Source: Petralouisia muris (GTDB lineage Bacteria > Bacillota > Clostridia > Lachnospirales > Lachnospiraceae). From it: a stretch of DNA of 43,263 nt. A program made the position numbers and the translations under genes. The stretch is from the NCBI RefSeq assembly GCF_004793545.1, contig NZ_SRYA01000041.1, positions 1 to 43,263 on the forward strand, given 5' to 3'. This document shows, piece after piece, positions 7,984-16,224 of this stretch; position 1 is the first letter of the stretch; the number at the start of each line of letters is the position of its first letter. The notes under the pieces are model-generated. The model saw only the letters and a program-made list of their open reading frames with translations. It had not been told where the DNA came from and made no database searches.

Positions 7984-8721
7984 ATGAAAGAAAAACTTTA
8001 TACCATCCCCATTCAGGACGCATTTGCACAGGATTGTGAATGTCCGGTCTGTGCCATGTACCAGAAATTAGAAGATAATGCCATTCATTATACCATAGGC
8101 CCGGGAGCCAGTTACATGGAAGAGGATATCAGGGCTCAGACGGATGAACAGGGCTTCTGCCAAAAACATTTGAAAGACCTGTACGCCTATCCCAATAAAA
8201 TAGGACTGGCAATGATGCTGAAAACCCATATGGACAAGACCATAAAGGAACTGGAAAAGGCTGCAGAAGCGCCGCTGCCCGGGCCGAATTCCATGTTTAA
8301 GAAAAACGCCAAGCCCTCCTCCCCGGTGATTGATTTTATTGAGAAGCAGGAGAAAAAATGCTTTGTGTGCGGATATATTACCCAGACCTTTGAGAGCTAT
8401 ATGATGACAATTTTTTATCTGTATGAACGAGAAGAGGATTTCCGGCAGCAGTTCGCACAGTCTAAGGGATTTTGTACCAGCCATTACAAAAGTCTGTTTT
8501 GCCTGGCTCCAAAATATTTGAATAAAAAGTATTTAGAACCATTCCTTCGGAAACTGAATGAAATATATTTGGAGAATTTTAAACGGGTCCGGGATGATGT
8601 GGAGTGGTTTATCTGTAAAAACGACTATCGGTATCAGGAGGAGCCCTGGAAAAATGCAAGAGATTCTCTGCAGAGAGCCCTGACAAAAACCGGAAGCATA
8701 ATTGTTCAGGAGGAAGGGTAA
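7984..8721 (+). CDS. DUF6062-like protein with two Cys/His repeats
   Basis: A 245-aa protein that I assign to DUF6062 from recollection; its function is unknown. It contains two similar units. The first has CECPVC near residue 18 and FCQKH further on. The second has CFVC near 128 and FCTSH further on. This repeated CxxC plus FCxxH layout suggests two metal or Fe-S sites. There is no signal peptide or clear membrane span. GAGGAA (7972-7977) sits ahead of ATG 7984; the frame is open slightly upstream but without a ribosome binding site. It follows the hydrogenase-chemoreceptor by 27 bases, so it is very likely in the same operon. Confidence 0.75.
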   Translation: MKEKLYTIPIQDAFAQDCECPVCAMYQKLEDNAIHYTIGPGASYMEEDIRAQTDEQGFCQKHLKDLYAYPNKIGLAMMLKTHMDKTIKELEKAAEAPLPGPNSMFKKNAKPSSPVIDFIEKQEKKCFVCGYITQTFESYMMTIFYLYEREEDFRQQFAQSKGFCTSHYKSLFCLAPKYLNKKYLEPFLRKLNEIYLENFKRVRDDVEWFICKNDYRYQEEPWKNARDSLQRALTKTGSIIVQEEG

Positions 8722-8821
8722 GGAGATACAGAAGAGAAGACTTTCCTGAAAATGATGTTTTTCAGGCCGCAGGAAAGGATGGAAGTTGTCAGGAAAAAGC
8801 AGGGATACATATGGTGAAGGC

Positions 8822-8868
8822 AAGGAACTGTGCAATGTTATTTTATCAGATTGCCCAGTTCCTTTTTA
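8822..8868 (+). terminator. Terminator of the hydrogenase-DUF6062 operon
   Basis: AAGGAACTG-GCAAT (8822-8836) pairs with ATTGC-CAGTTCCTT (8850-8864) with one central mismatch, then TTTTT-type sequence. The stretch 8722-8821 before it holds no convincing gene. Confidence 0.75.
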
Positions 8869-8920
8869 GAAATCACAAGAAAGAAACAGCGATAAAAGCG
8901 CTGACAGCATGGTTGAGAGC

Positions 8921-9493
8921 TTACATGCATCCCGGCTGATTGAGAAGCTGGCGCATCTGGCAGACGCCTTTTTGCTGGGAGCTGATAATTGCATCCAGCA
9001 CAGGCTTGAGCTGGGGGCAGATATCGTATTGCAATGTAGTTTTGGACATTTCAATGGCGCCCATATGATGGGGGATCATTTCCCGAATAAAATCAGGATT
9101 TATCTGATTGGTGTCTGGGGCGCATGACATTCTGGAAAACATATACTGCATAATCTGATCCATTCTGCGCTGATACAGGCATAAATCCTGGCTGCAGTTT
9201 TTGCGGAGACCGCAGGAGCATTGGATTTCCTGCATATGTTCAATGCTTTTGGTCTGTTCTGCAATAATATTGCATGCAATCTCCTGTAAGGGAATATAGG
9301 TGGTGTATTGCAGCAGGTTCTGTGACATTTCGATGGCTGCCTGGTGATGGGGAATCATCTGCATAATAAAATTGCTGGAAATGCTGCTCACCAGTTCTGC
9401 TGAGGTCATTTCCTGAATCATTTCGTCCAGAATACAGTGAAAAGTATTCAGATAATTTTTAGCGACATTGCTTAATTTACATGATGTCTGCAT
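8921..9493 (-). CDS. DUF305 family protein, duplicated domain
   Basis: A 190-aa protein with two DUF305-type copies. One is centred on MQMIPHHQAAIEMSQN (about residues 44-59) and the other on REMIPHHMGAIEMSKT (about 137-152). DUF305 proteins are ferritin-like-fold helical proteins, and the MxPHH motif is often suspected of metal binding. A Cys-rich linker (CSCGLRKNCSQDLC) joins the two halves. No signal peptide or lipobox is seen at the N-terminus, unlike many exported DUF305 proteins. ATG 9493 has AAGGAGC-like sequence before it on the minus strand. A coat-like or metal-storage role is possible but unproven. Confidence 0.78.
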   Translation of the reverse strand: MQTSCKLSNVAKNYLNTFHCILDEMIQEMTSAELVSSISSNFIMQMIPHHQAAIEMSQNLLQYTTYIPLQEIACNIIAEQTKSIEHMQEIQCSCGLRKNCSQDLCLYQRRMDQIMQYMFSRMSCAPDTNQINPDFIREMIPHHMGAIEMSKTTLQYDICPQLKPVLDAIISSQQKGVCQMRQLLNQPGCM

Positions 9494-9616
9494 AGGAAAG
9501 CTCCTTGTAAATGATATCCGTTACTTTAGTATATGCAGAAAAAGCAGAGTGTTGCGGGAAGGAGAGGGAAAAAGAGGAAGAGAGCTTTAGACGTCATAAG
9601 TAAAATGTGTTGGAAT

Positions 9617-9660
9617 AAAATCAGGAGCCAAAGAAACGCTGCCGTTGGCTCCTGATTTTA
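9617..9660 (-). terminator. Terminator behind pta
   Basis: AAAATCAGGAGCCAA (9617-9631) and TTGGCTCCTGATTTT (9645-9659) form a perfect 15-bp stem. It lies downstream of pta on the minus strand and before the DUF305 gene. The T-run is short, so its strength is uncertain. Confidence 0.65.
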
Positions 9661-9716
9661 CATTTTATAAAATATTGATTTGCAGTCTGCTTTTTTGCAT
9701 CTGAGCCAGAGAAATT

Positions 9717-10739
9717 TTATTCCTCAAGTTCCTTCTTTACCTCATCCACAAGCGCAGCAGTGATAATGGCCATCGAATAAGCTTCATCTGCGGTACATCC
9801 TCTGGACAGGTCGTTGATAGGAGAATTCAGACCCAGCAGGATTGGGCCGTAAGCTGCAAAATTACCCATACGCTGTGCAATCTTATAACCAATATTGCCG
9901 GCGTTGATATCCGGGAAAATAAATACATTGGCATGTCCGGCCACTTCATCGTCCGGGCACTTGGTACGCGCCACACGGGGCGAAACAGCGGCGTCAAACT
10001 GCATTTCGCCGGAAATCGGAAGATCCGGCCGTTTTGCCTTGGATTTGCGGGCAGCGTTGCGCATCTTGTCCACATCTTCTCCTGCACCGGAACCAAGGGT
10101 AGAATAGCTTAAGAACGCCACTCTCGGCTCAATACCAAACAACTGGCTGCAGTCTGCAGCTCCGATGGCAATGTCAACCAACTCGTCCTCAGTTGGCTTG
10201 ATGTTGATGGAGCAGTCAGCCATGGCAATCACTTCATTTTCACCGGTAGCGGAAGGGCGCACCAGAATGAAGCAGGAAGATACGATGTTCTTTCCGGGCC
10301 GTGTTTTAATTAGTTGCAGCGCCGGCCTTACGGTGTCTGCGGTGGTGTAAGTTGCCCCTCCTAACAGACAGTCTGCATAGCCCATTTTTACCAGCATTGT
10401 GCCGAAATAATTGCCCTGTTTTAAGATTTTGCGGGCTTCTTCCATTTTCATGTTCTTGCTTTTCCTGAGTTCGCACAATGTTTCTGCCATTTCATCAATG
10501 CTTTCAAAATTCTCAGGGTCGATGATTTCTGCGCCGCGGATGTTGTAGCCGTATTCCTCAGCGGCGTCCTCTACTTCTGTTTTGCTGCCTACCAGTACGG
10601 GAGTCAGGAAATAAGAAGCCAGAAGACGTGACGCTGCCTCTAAAATCCGGGGATCGCTGCCCTCTGTAAATACAATTCTTTTCGGGTTCTTCTTCAGTTT
10701 GTCAATCATCATACCAAAACCCTGCATGTTTCTATCCAT
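9717..10739 (-). CDS. pta: Phosphate acetyltransferase
   Basis: A 340-aa enzyme that interconverts acetyl-CoA and acetyl phosphate, the first step of ATP-yielding acetate formation. It is of the short, single-domain PTA type. Recognisable parts are RIVFTEGSDPRILEAA near the N-terminus, GGATYTTADTVRPALQ mid-protein, and SGEMQFDAAV and VFIFPDINAGNIGYK toward the C-terminus. AAGGAGG is ideally spaced before ATG 10739. Acetate kinase, often next to pta, is not in this window; the gene is flanked by DUF305 and the divergent RND operon. Confidence 0.95.
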   Translation of the reverse strand: MDRNMQGFGMMIDKLKKNPKRIVFTEGSDPRILEAASRLLASYFLTPVLVGSKTEVEDAAEEYGYNIRGAEIIDPENFESIDEMAETLCELRKSKNMKMEEARKILKQGNYFGTMLVKMGYADCLLGGATYTTADTVRPALQLIKTRPGKNIVSSCFILVRPSATGENEVIAMADCSINIKPTEDELVDIAIGAADCSQLFGIEPRVAFLSYSTLGSGAGEDVDKMRNAARKSKAKRPDLPISGEMQFDAAVSPRVARTKCPDDEVAGHANVFIFPDINAGNIGYKIAQRMGNFAAYGPILLGLNSPINDLSRGCTADEAYSMAIITAALVDEVKKELEE

Positions 10740-10785
10740 AGTGTAATTCCTCCTTAAAAAATATTTTAAAATATTACTGATTATT

Positions 10786-10813
10786 AATGTAACATGTTTT
10801 TCAAATTTTTCAA
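10786..10813 (-). promoter_or_regulatory. Promoter of pta
   Basis: On the minus strand, TTGAAA (10808-10813), a 16-base spacer and TACATT (10786-10791) lie about 45 bases upstream of the pta start. The rest of the 10740-11041 gap is AT-rich and holds only this and the divergent RND promoter. Confidence 0.45.
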
Positions 10814-10959
10814 CTGCTTTGTGTGTATAAAAACAAATACAGTGCGAAATTTTATGCTTTTTTTAAAAAACATCAGAGATTTTTGAAAAAAATAGGGAAT
10901 AAGCATGGATTGTCAAAAAATTAACAAGAGAATTTCATAAAAAATTTATATTTTTTTCA

Positions 10960-10988
10960 TTGTATTTTACCGGAAGGATGATTATAAT
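10960..10988 (+). promoter_or_regulatory. Promoter of the RND-TetR operon
   Basis: TTGTAT, a 17-base spacer and perfect TATAAT (10983-10988). Transcription would start just before or inside the palindrome at 10997-11014, so a bound repressor would block it. Confidence 0.65.
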
Positions 10989-10996
10989 GAATAAAA

Positions 10997-11014
10997 ACTG
11001 ACTGGTCGGTCAGT
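10997..11014 (+). promoter_or_regulatory. TetR-type operator
   Basis: ACTGACTGGTCGGTCAGT is an 18-bp near-perfect palindrome, with mismatches only at the central positions. It lies 9 bases after the -10 box and 27 bases before the RND start codon. The RACTGACYGRYC-like core resembles known TetR-family operators, and a TetR gene ends this operon, so autoregulation is the simplest reading. Confidence 0.75.
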
Positions 11015-11041
11015 AAAGAAAAGAAACAGGAGGATAAAAAA

Positions 11042-14000
11042 ATGCTGTCAAGATTCAGCGTGAAAAAGCCCTACACCGTAGTTGTGGGAATTGTATTGGT
11101 GATTATTCTCGGCGTGGTGTCTTTAAGTAAGATGAGTACGGATTTGCTGCCGAGTATAAATCTGCCCTATGCAATTGTAATAACTACATATCCCGGGGCC
11201 AGCCCAGAGCAGGTGGAGAATGTGGTAACTCAGCCTGTGGAAGCGGCTATGGCAAGTACTTCAAATATTAAAAATATCAGTTCGAATTCTTCCAATAATA
11301 TGTCAATGGTAATCCTGGAATTTGAACAGACTGCTAATATGGATTCTATTACAGTGGAAATGCGTGAGAGTTTAGATCAGATCAAAGGATACTGGCCGGA
11401 TACGGTGGGAAATCCTATCATTATGAAGCTGAATCCGGACATGATGCCCATTATGATTGCGGCTGTGGAAGTGGAAGGGATGGACAGTCTGGCCATCAGC
11501 GATTATTCAGAGAAAGAGCTGATTCCGGAACTGGAAAGCGTGGAAGGCGTCGCCTCTGTTACCGGCACAGGATTAATTGAGGAATCTATACGGGTGACCT
11601 TAAGCCAGGAGAAGATCGATGCCATTAATGCGAAGATTACTGCGTCTTTGGATGATAAATTTGCAGACGCGGAAGAAGAGATGAATTCTGCGGAAGGCGA
11701 AATAAGCAGCGGAAAAGATAAATTAGACAGCGGCAAGCAGGAAATGGCAAATCAGCTCAGCGACGCCCAGAACCAGTTGAATGATAAGAAAATTGAACTG
11801 TTTCAGACAGAGACAGATTTGAACAACAAGCTGGAAGAGCTGCGGGAGACAAAGAGCAGTACAGAGCAGGGAATTGAATCTTTAAAGGAACTTAAGAAAC
11901 AAGTAGATTCTCTGGTGGATGGCAAAAAGAAGCTGACAGACGGAATTGCAGAATTACAGAAACAAATTGAGACGCTGGAGGGTCAGGCAGGCCAGCTTGA
12001 GAGCGGTCTTGCCCAGGCACAGGAAGGCTTGGGGCAGATACAGCAGGCCCTGCAGCAGGCCAGAGAGGGTCAGCAGAAGGTACAGCAGGCCCTGCAGCAG
12101 GCTCAGGCGGCTCAGCTTCAGGAACAGGCGGCTCAGTTACAGGCTCAGGCAGAGCAGCTTCAGGCTCAGATTGCCCAGTTAGAAGAGCAGCAGAGCCAGC
12201 TTCAGGCCCAGATTGCCCAATTGGAGGAGCAGAAAGGGAAGCTGGAGGAAGGTCTGGGACAGATGCGTCAGCAGCTTGCACAGCTTCAGGAACAGCTTAC
12301 CCAGGTGGAGAACGGTCTTGCAGCAGTGAAAAGTGAACTGGCGGCTCAGGAAGGCAGTACCCTGAAGGCGGATGCTTCCGACAAGCAGCTAGTGTCCTAT
12401 ATTTCCAAATCTATTACCCAGGCAGAACAGGGGCTTGTTCAGATTAATGGGGGAATTGCAGCCATTGAGACAGGTCTGCAGAGCGTGGCAGAAGGAAAGA
12501 CAACCATTAATGAAACGCTGGCAACGCTGAATCAGAGCCAGATTACCGGCTCTGTGGATATGGGAAGCGCTGCGGCTCAGCTTGCAAGTGGGGAAGAGAA
12601 GCTGAAGGAATCGAAAGAAACCTTTGAAGACGCCAAGAAAGAAGCATATGATTCTGCGGATCTGAACAATATTCTTACAATGGAAACCCTGACCAATATC
12701 CTGACAGCCCAAAATTTCTCCATGCCTGCCGGTTATATTACCGATGAGGGAGAACGGTATATGGTGCGTGTAGGGGATGCGGTGGACAGCGTGGATGCAT
12801 TGAAGGATATGGTGCTGATGGATCTTGGCATGGACGGCGTGGATGTAATTCATATGTCGGATGTGGCAGATATTGTGGTTGTGGATAATTCAGAGGAGTC
12901 TTACGCCAAATTAAACGGCCAGCCGGGAGTGATGCTGTCCATCGAAAAGCAGACCGGTTATTCCACCGGAGATGTGGCGAAACGAATTTATGATAAATTT
13001 GAAAGCATGAAAAAGAGCCATGAGAATTTGGAAGTGTCTGTTTTGATGGATCAGGGCATTTACATAGACATGATTGTGGATTCCGTGGTGAATAACATGA
13101 TTTTTGGCGCAGGCCTTGCGATTCTTATTCTGCTTTTGTTTTTAAAGGATATCAGACCTACGCTGGTCATTGCAGTGTCCATTCCCATATCAGTAATTTT
13201 TGCAGTGGTGCTGATGTATTTCAGCGGCGTTACGCTGAATATGATTTCCCTGTCGGGCCTTGCCCTTGGAATCGGTATGCTGGTGGATAACTCCATTGTG
13301 GTAATTGAAAACGTTTACCGTATGAGGAATGAGGGGTTATCTGCCAGGAAAGCAGCTGTGGAAGGGGCCAAGCAGGTGAGCGGGGCCATTGCAGCTTCAA
13401 CGCTGACTACTGTGTGCGTATTTGCGCCTATTGTATTTACCGAAGGAATTACCCGTCAGCTTTTTGTGGATATGGGACTTACTATTGCCTACTCCCTTCT
13501 TGCCAGCCTGCTGATTGCATTGACCTTTGTGCCGATGATGGGGGCAGGGCTGCTGAAAAAGACCAAGGATATCAAGCATCCCTGGTTTGACAGATTCCAG
13601 GAAGCGTATGGGGCAGTGCTGGAGAAGCTGCTTCATGTGAAACCGCTGGTGCTGCTGGTGATGGTGGCATTACTCATTGTCAGCGCCAGGGCTTCCATGT
13701 CAAAGGGAACTGCATTTATGCCGAATATGGAAAGCACGCAGATGTCCGTAACTATTACGCCGCCGGAGGATGCGGAATTTGAGGATGCCTGCAGGCTGGC
13801 GGATGAGGTGACAGAGCAGATCCAGACCATTGAGGATGTGGATTCCATCGGCGCTATGGCAGGGGGAAGCGGCATCGCCGCAAGCATGATGGGAGGCGGA
13901 AGCAGTAATGATATCAGCCTTTATATTATTTTAAAAGAAGATAAGAAGTTAACCAACGATGAGATTGCAAAGCAGATTACAGAGTTAACTCAGGATATGG

Positions 14001-15154
14001 AAGGGGAAATCAGCGTCAGCAGCTCTAATATGGATATGGGAGCGCTGGCAGGAGAGGGAATCTCCATACGGATTAAGGGACGTGACTTGGATAAGCTTCA
14101 GGAACTTGCCAAAGAGGTTGCCGGCATTGTGGAAAACGTCGAGGGAACCTCTGAAGTTTCAGACGGTATGGAAGAGACAGAAAAAGAATTCCGTATTACC
14201 GTAGACAAGGAAAAGGCGGCAAAATACGGCATGACTGTGGCGCAGATTTATCAGCTTGTGTATGAGCAGATGGAAAATGAAACCTCAGATGACACCATTT
14301 CCACAGACATCAAGGATTACGAGGTCTATCTGGAAAGCGTGGAACAAAAGGAGGCTTCCTTAGAATCCCTGAGAAAATTAACTTTTACTTATACGGACAA
14401 GGAAGACGGGGAGGAACGGGAGATTTCTGTTTCGGAGGTTGCAGAATTTGAAGAGATGGAAAGCCTTACCTCCATCAGCCGTGACGGCCAGGAACGGTAT
14501 GTAACGGTAAGCGCTGCCATTGCAGATGGCTATAATGTAGGCCTGGTGGGAAATGATGTGGAGCAGGCCCTGAAGGATTACGAAGCGCCGGAAGGCTATT
14601 CCTTAGAGATGACAGGAGAAAATGAAACCATTAATGAGGCGATGGAGCAGCTGATGCTGATGCTGATTCTGGCAATTGCATTTATTTATCTGATTATGGT
14701 GGCACAGTTCCAGTCGCTGAAAGCGCCCTTTATTATTTTGTTTACGATACCGCTTGCACTGACCGGAGGATTTCTGGCATTGTTCTTTACAGGCAATGAA
14801 ATCAGCATTATTTCCATGATTGGATTTATTATGCTGGTGGGAATTATTGTAAACAATGGTATTGTAATGGTGGAATATATCAATCAGCTCAGGAAGGAAG
14901 GCATAGAGAAGCGGGAGGCGATTGTAACGGCAGGAAAGACCCGTATGCGGCCGATTCTGATGACAGCCATGACTACGATTCTTGCGATGGTTACCATGGC
15001 TTTCGGAAATGACATGGGTTCTGATATGTCAAGGCCCATGGCGATTGTAACCATCGGCGGAATGATTTACGGAACGGTGATGACGCTGGTAGTGGTGCCC
15101 TGTATTTATGATTTGTTTTACAGTAATAAGAGCATGGTAGAGGAAGAGATATAA
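11042..15154 (+). CDS. RND efflux permease with giant coiled-coil insert
   Basis: A 1370-aa RND/HAE1-type pump, about 330 residues longer than the usual 1040. The N-terminal segment is TM1 plus porter sequence (DLLPSINLPYAIV, YPGASPEQVENVVTQPVE). Residues about 204-535 are then a long coiled coil rich in Q, L, A and E, with near-tandem AQIAQLEEQ units. TM2-6 follow, including GLALGIGMLVDNSIVVIENV, then the second porter half and TM8-12 with MLVGIIVNNGIVMVEYIN. The insert lies in the first extracytoplasmic loop. No membrane-fusion or outer-membrane partner gene is adjacent, as expected in a one-membrane cell. AGGAGG precedes ATG 11042. The substrate is unknown. Confidence 0.9.
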   Translation: MLSRFSVKKPYTVVVGIVLVIILGVVSLSKMSTDLLPSINLPYAIVITTYPGASPEQVENVVTQPVEAAMASTSNIKNISSNSSNNMSMVILEFEQTANMDSITVEMRESLDQIKGYWPDTVGNPIIMKLNPDMMPIMIAAVEVEGMDSLAISDYSEKELIPELESVEGVASVTGTGLIEESIRVTLSQEKIDAINAKITASLDDKFADAEEEMNSAEGEISSGKDKLDSGKQEMANQLSDAQNQLNDKKIELFQTETDLNNKLEELRETKSSTEQGIESLKELKKQVDSLVDGKKKLTDGIAELQKQIETLEGQAGQLESGLAQAQEGLGQIQQALQQAREGQQKVQQALQQAQAAQLQEQAAQLQAQAEQLQAQIAQLEEQQSQLQAQIAQLEEQKGKLEEGLGQMRQQLAQLQEQLTQVENGLAAVKSELAAQEGSTLKADASDKQLVSYISKSITQAEQGLVQINGGIAAIETGLQSVAEGKTTINETLATLNQSQITGSVDMGSAAAQLASGEEKLKESKETFEDAKKEAYDSADLNNILTMETLTNILTAQNFSMPAGYITDEGERYMVRVGDAVDSVDALKDMVLMDLGMDGVDVIHMSDVADIVVVDNSEESYAKLNGQPGVMLSIEKQTGYSTGDVAKRIYDKFESMKKSHENLEVSVLMDQGIYIDMIVDSVVNNMIFGAGLAILILLLFLKDIRPTLVIAVSIPISVIFAVVLMYFSGVTLNMISLSGLALGIGMLVDNSIVVIENVYRMRNEGLSARKAAVEGAKQVSGAIAASTLTTVCVFAPIVFTEGITRQLFVDMGLTIAYSLLASLLIALTFVPMMGAGLLKKTKDIKHPWFDRFQEAYGAVLEKLLHVKPLVLLVMVALLIVSARASMSKGTAFMPNMESTQMSVTITPPEDAEFEDACRLADEVTEQIQTIEDVDSIGAMAGGSGIAASMMGGGSSNDISLYIILKEDKKLTNDEIAKQITELTQDMEGEISVSSSNMDMGALAGEGISIRIKGRDLDKLQELAKEVAGIVENVEGTSEVSDGMEETEKEFRITVDKEKAAKYGMTVAQIYQLVYEQMENETSDDTISTDIKDYEVYLESVEQKEASLESLRKLTFTYTDKEDGEEREISVSEVAEFEEMESLTSISRDGQERYVTVSAAIADGYNVGLVGNDVEQALKDYEAPEGYSLEMTGENETINEAMEQLMLMLILAIAFIYLIMVAQFQSLKAPFIILFTIPLALTGGFLALFFTGNEISIISMIGFIMLVGIIVNNGIVMVEYINQLRKEGIEKREAIVTAGKTRMRPILMTAMTTILAMVTMAFGNDMGSDMSRPMAIVTIGGMIYGTVMTLVVVPCIYDLFYSNKSMVEEEI
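12020..12330 (+). repeat. Degenerate coding repeats inside the RND coiled coil
   Basis: Near-copies of units such as CAGGCCCAGATTGCCCA and CAGCAGGCCCTGCAGCAGGC recur. They encode LQAQIAQLEEQ and QQALQQA heptad-like units. The repeats are close enough in DNA to allow slippage or recombination that would change insert length. Confidence 0.7.
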
Positions 15155-15798
15155 TGAAAAAGGGAAACGGTAAAACAGAAGACGCCTGCCTGGAGCTGGA
15201 GCAGAAATATCCTCCCAAGGTAAAGGCGATGTATGAGGCGGTGCTGGAGCTGTTTGCTTCCGGGCGGGAGCTTGGCACCCTGAAGGTATCAGAGATTACA
15301 GCGCTGGCAGGGATTGGAAAAGGGACTGCCTATGAATATTTCTCCACAAAAGAAGAAATGATTGTGGGCGCCATACAATACGAGGCGGAACGGCATATTT
15401 CCACTATTTTTGAATTGATTGAGAACGGGCAGAGTTTTCAGGAAATTATTTTTCAAGGGTTGGAAATGTTGGAGGACACCTGCAAAAAATACGATGGTTT
15501 TGTGTTGTTGGAAAAGATTATGCGGGATCGTACCATAACCGGAAGCAGTCTGCTGGATGAACTGGAAAAACGGAAGAAAAACTGCTGTTCGGCAAAGCAC
15601 CTTACAGATCGGCTGTTTCAGCTTGCGGAGGAAAAAGGCCTGATTCGGGAGAGGAACGCCTTTCAGGTATGGAGCGCCATATTGTCCCAGTTTGCGATTT
15701 ATGCATTTTATCTGACTCATCCGTCTGTGTTTGACCAGGCAGACCGGGAAGCGGCAAGGAATTTTGTCTATGGAAATATTATAAAGCTTCTGAATTGA
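15154..15798 (+). CDS. TetR-family repressor of the RND pump
   Basis: A 214-aa regulator. Its N-terminal helix-turn-helix (about residues 35-70) reads LKVSEITALAGIGKGTAYEY followed by FSTKEEM, the TetR signature. The C-terminal ligand domain is not conserved enough to predict an inducer. The ATG shares one base with the TAA of the RND gene (TAATG), so the two are coupled. An 18-bp palindrome at the operon promoter (10997-11014) is the probable binding site, which would give negative autoregulation. Confidence 0.88.
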   Translation: MKKGNGKTEDACLELEQKYPPKVKAMYEAVLELFASGRELGTLKVSEITALAGIGKGTAYEYFSTKEEMIVGAIQYEAERHISTIFELIENGQSFQEIIFQGLEMLEDTCKKYDGFVLLEKIMRDRTITGSSLLDELEKRKKNCCSAKHLTDRLFQLAEEKGLIRERNAFQVWSAILSQFAIYAFYLTHPSVFDQADREAARNFVYGNIIKLLN

Positions 15799-15832
15799 AG
15801 TCAAATTTTTCGAAAAAAATTTTTCAGGCTAC

Positions 15833-15861
15833 TTGACATTTTTGCCATTAGATTTTACAAT
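15833..15861 (+). promoter_or_regulatory. Promoter of the valS leader
   Basis: Consensus TTGACA (15833-15838), a 17-base spacer and TACAAT (15856-15861) start the long T-box leader. Confidence 0.8.
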
Positions 15862-15867
15862 GGACGA

Positions 15868-16208
15868 AAAATCATGTGAAGCAAAGGTAATGAGAAAGAG
15901 GAGTACGCAGAAGACTCCTGTCAGAGAGGGAAGCCCACAGGCTGGAAGGCTGCCCTGGGATAAGATCTGCGGAAGGTAGCTTTTGAACCGGAGGACTGAA
16001 CGGAATCTTTTTCAGTAAGTTTTCCCGGCCCATCCCCGTTACAGGATAGAAAGATATGCTTTTTGACCCGGATAGAGCAATGCGCCGATACAGTATCCTG
16101 CTGTTTTGCACAGAGGATATTTACAGGCGGTTTTCCGAAAACAGCATGAATAAAGGTGGTACCGCGATAAGTCGCCCTTTACCGATAAGGTAAAGGGCGT
16201 TATTTTTT
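15868..16208 (+). promoter_or_regulatory. T-box leader, valine specific
   Basis: A leader of about 340 nt upstream of valS. CGCAGA (near 15909) pairs with TCTGCG (15966-15971) to make a Stem I helix. The opposite strand of the specifier bulge then reads GAAG-GTA-G, placing the codon GTA (Val) at 15976-15978. AGGAGTA on the 5' side fits the loop-E-like element. The conserved T-box AAAGGTGGTACCGCG occupies 16152-16166, and its TGGT can pair with the ACCA end of an uncharged tRNA with discriminator A. Low charged tRNA-Val would therefore favour antitermination. The fold was drawn by eye. Confidence 0.85.
16173..16208 (+). terminator. T-box-controlled terminator
   Basis: CGCCCTTTACC (16173-16183) and GGTAAAGGGCG (16189-16199) form a perfect 11-bp stem followed by TTATTTTTT. 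It is the alternative to the antiterminator formed by the T-box. Confidence 0.9.
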
Positions 16209-16224
16209 GAAAAGGAGAACAATT

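Noticed and set aside
8909-9127. 72-aa plus-strand ORF
   Set aside because: It is antisense to the DUF305 coding sequence, whose two MIPHH motifs are convincing.
11892-12281. 129-aa minus-strand ORF rich in Pro, Ala and Glu
   Set aside because: It is the complement of the Q-rich coiled-coil repeats of the RND gene; low-complexity composition and no ribosome binding site.
12000-12330. CRISPR-like array
   Set aside because: The repeats are in frame, degenerate and contiguous without unique spacers; they encode coiled-coil heptads.
15872-16111. 79-aa minus-strand ORF in the valS leader
   Set aside because: The region is explained by the T-box RNA fold; the ORF has no ribosome binding site or recognisable motif.
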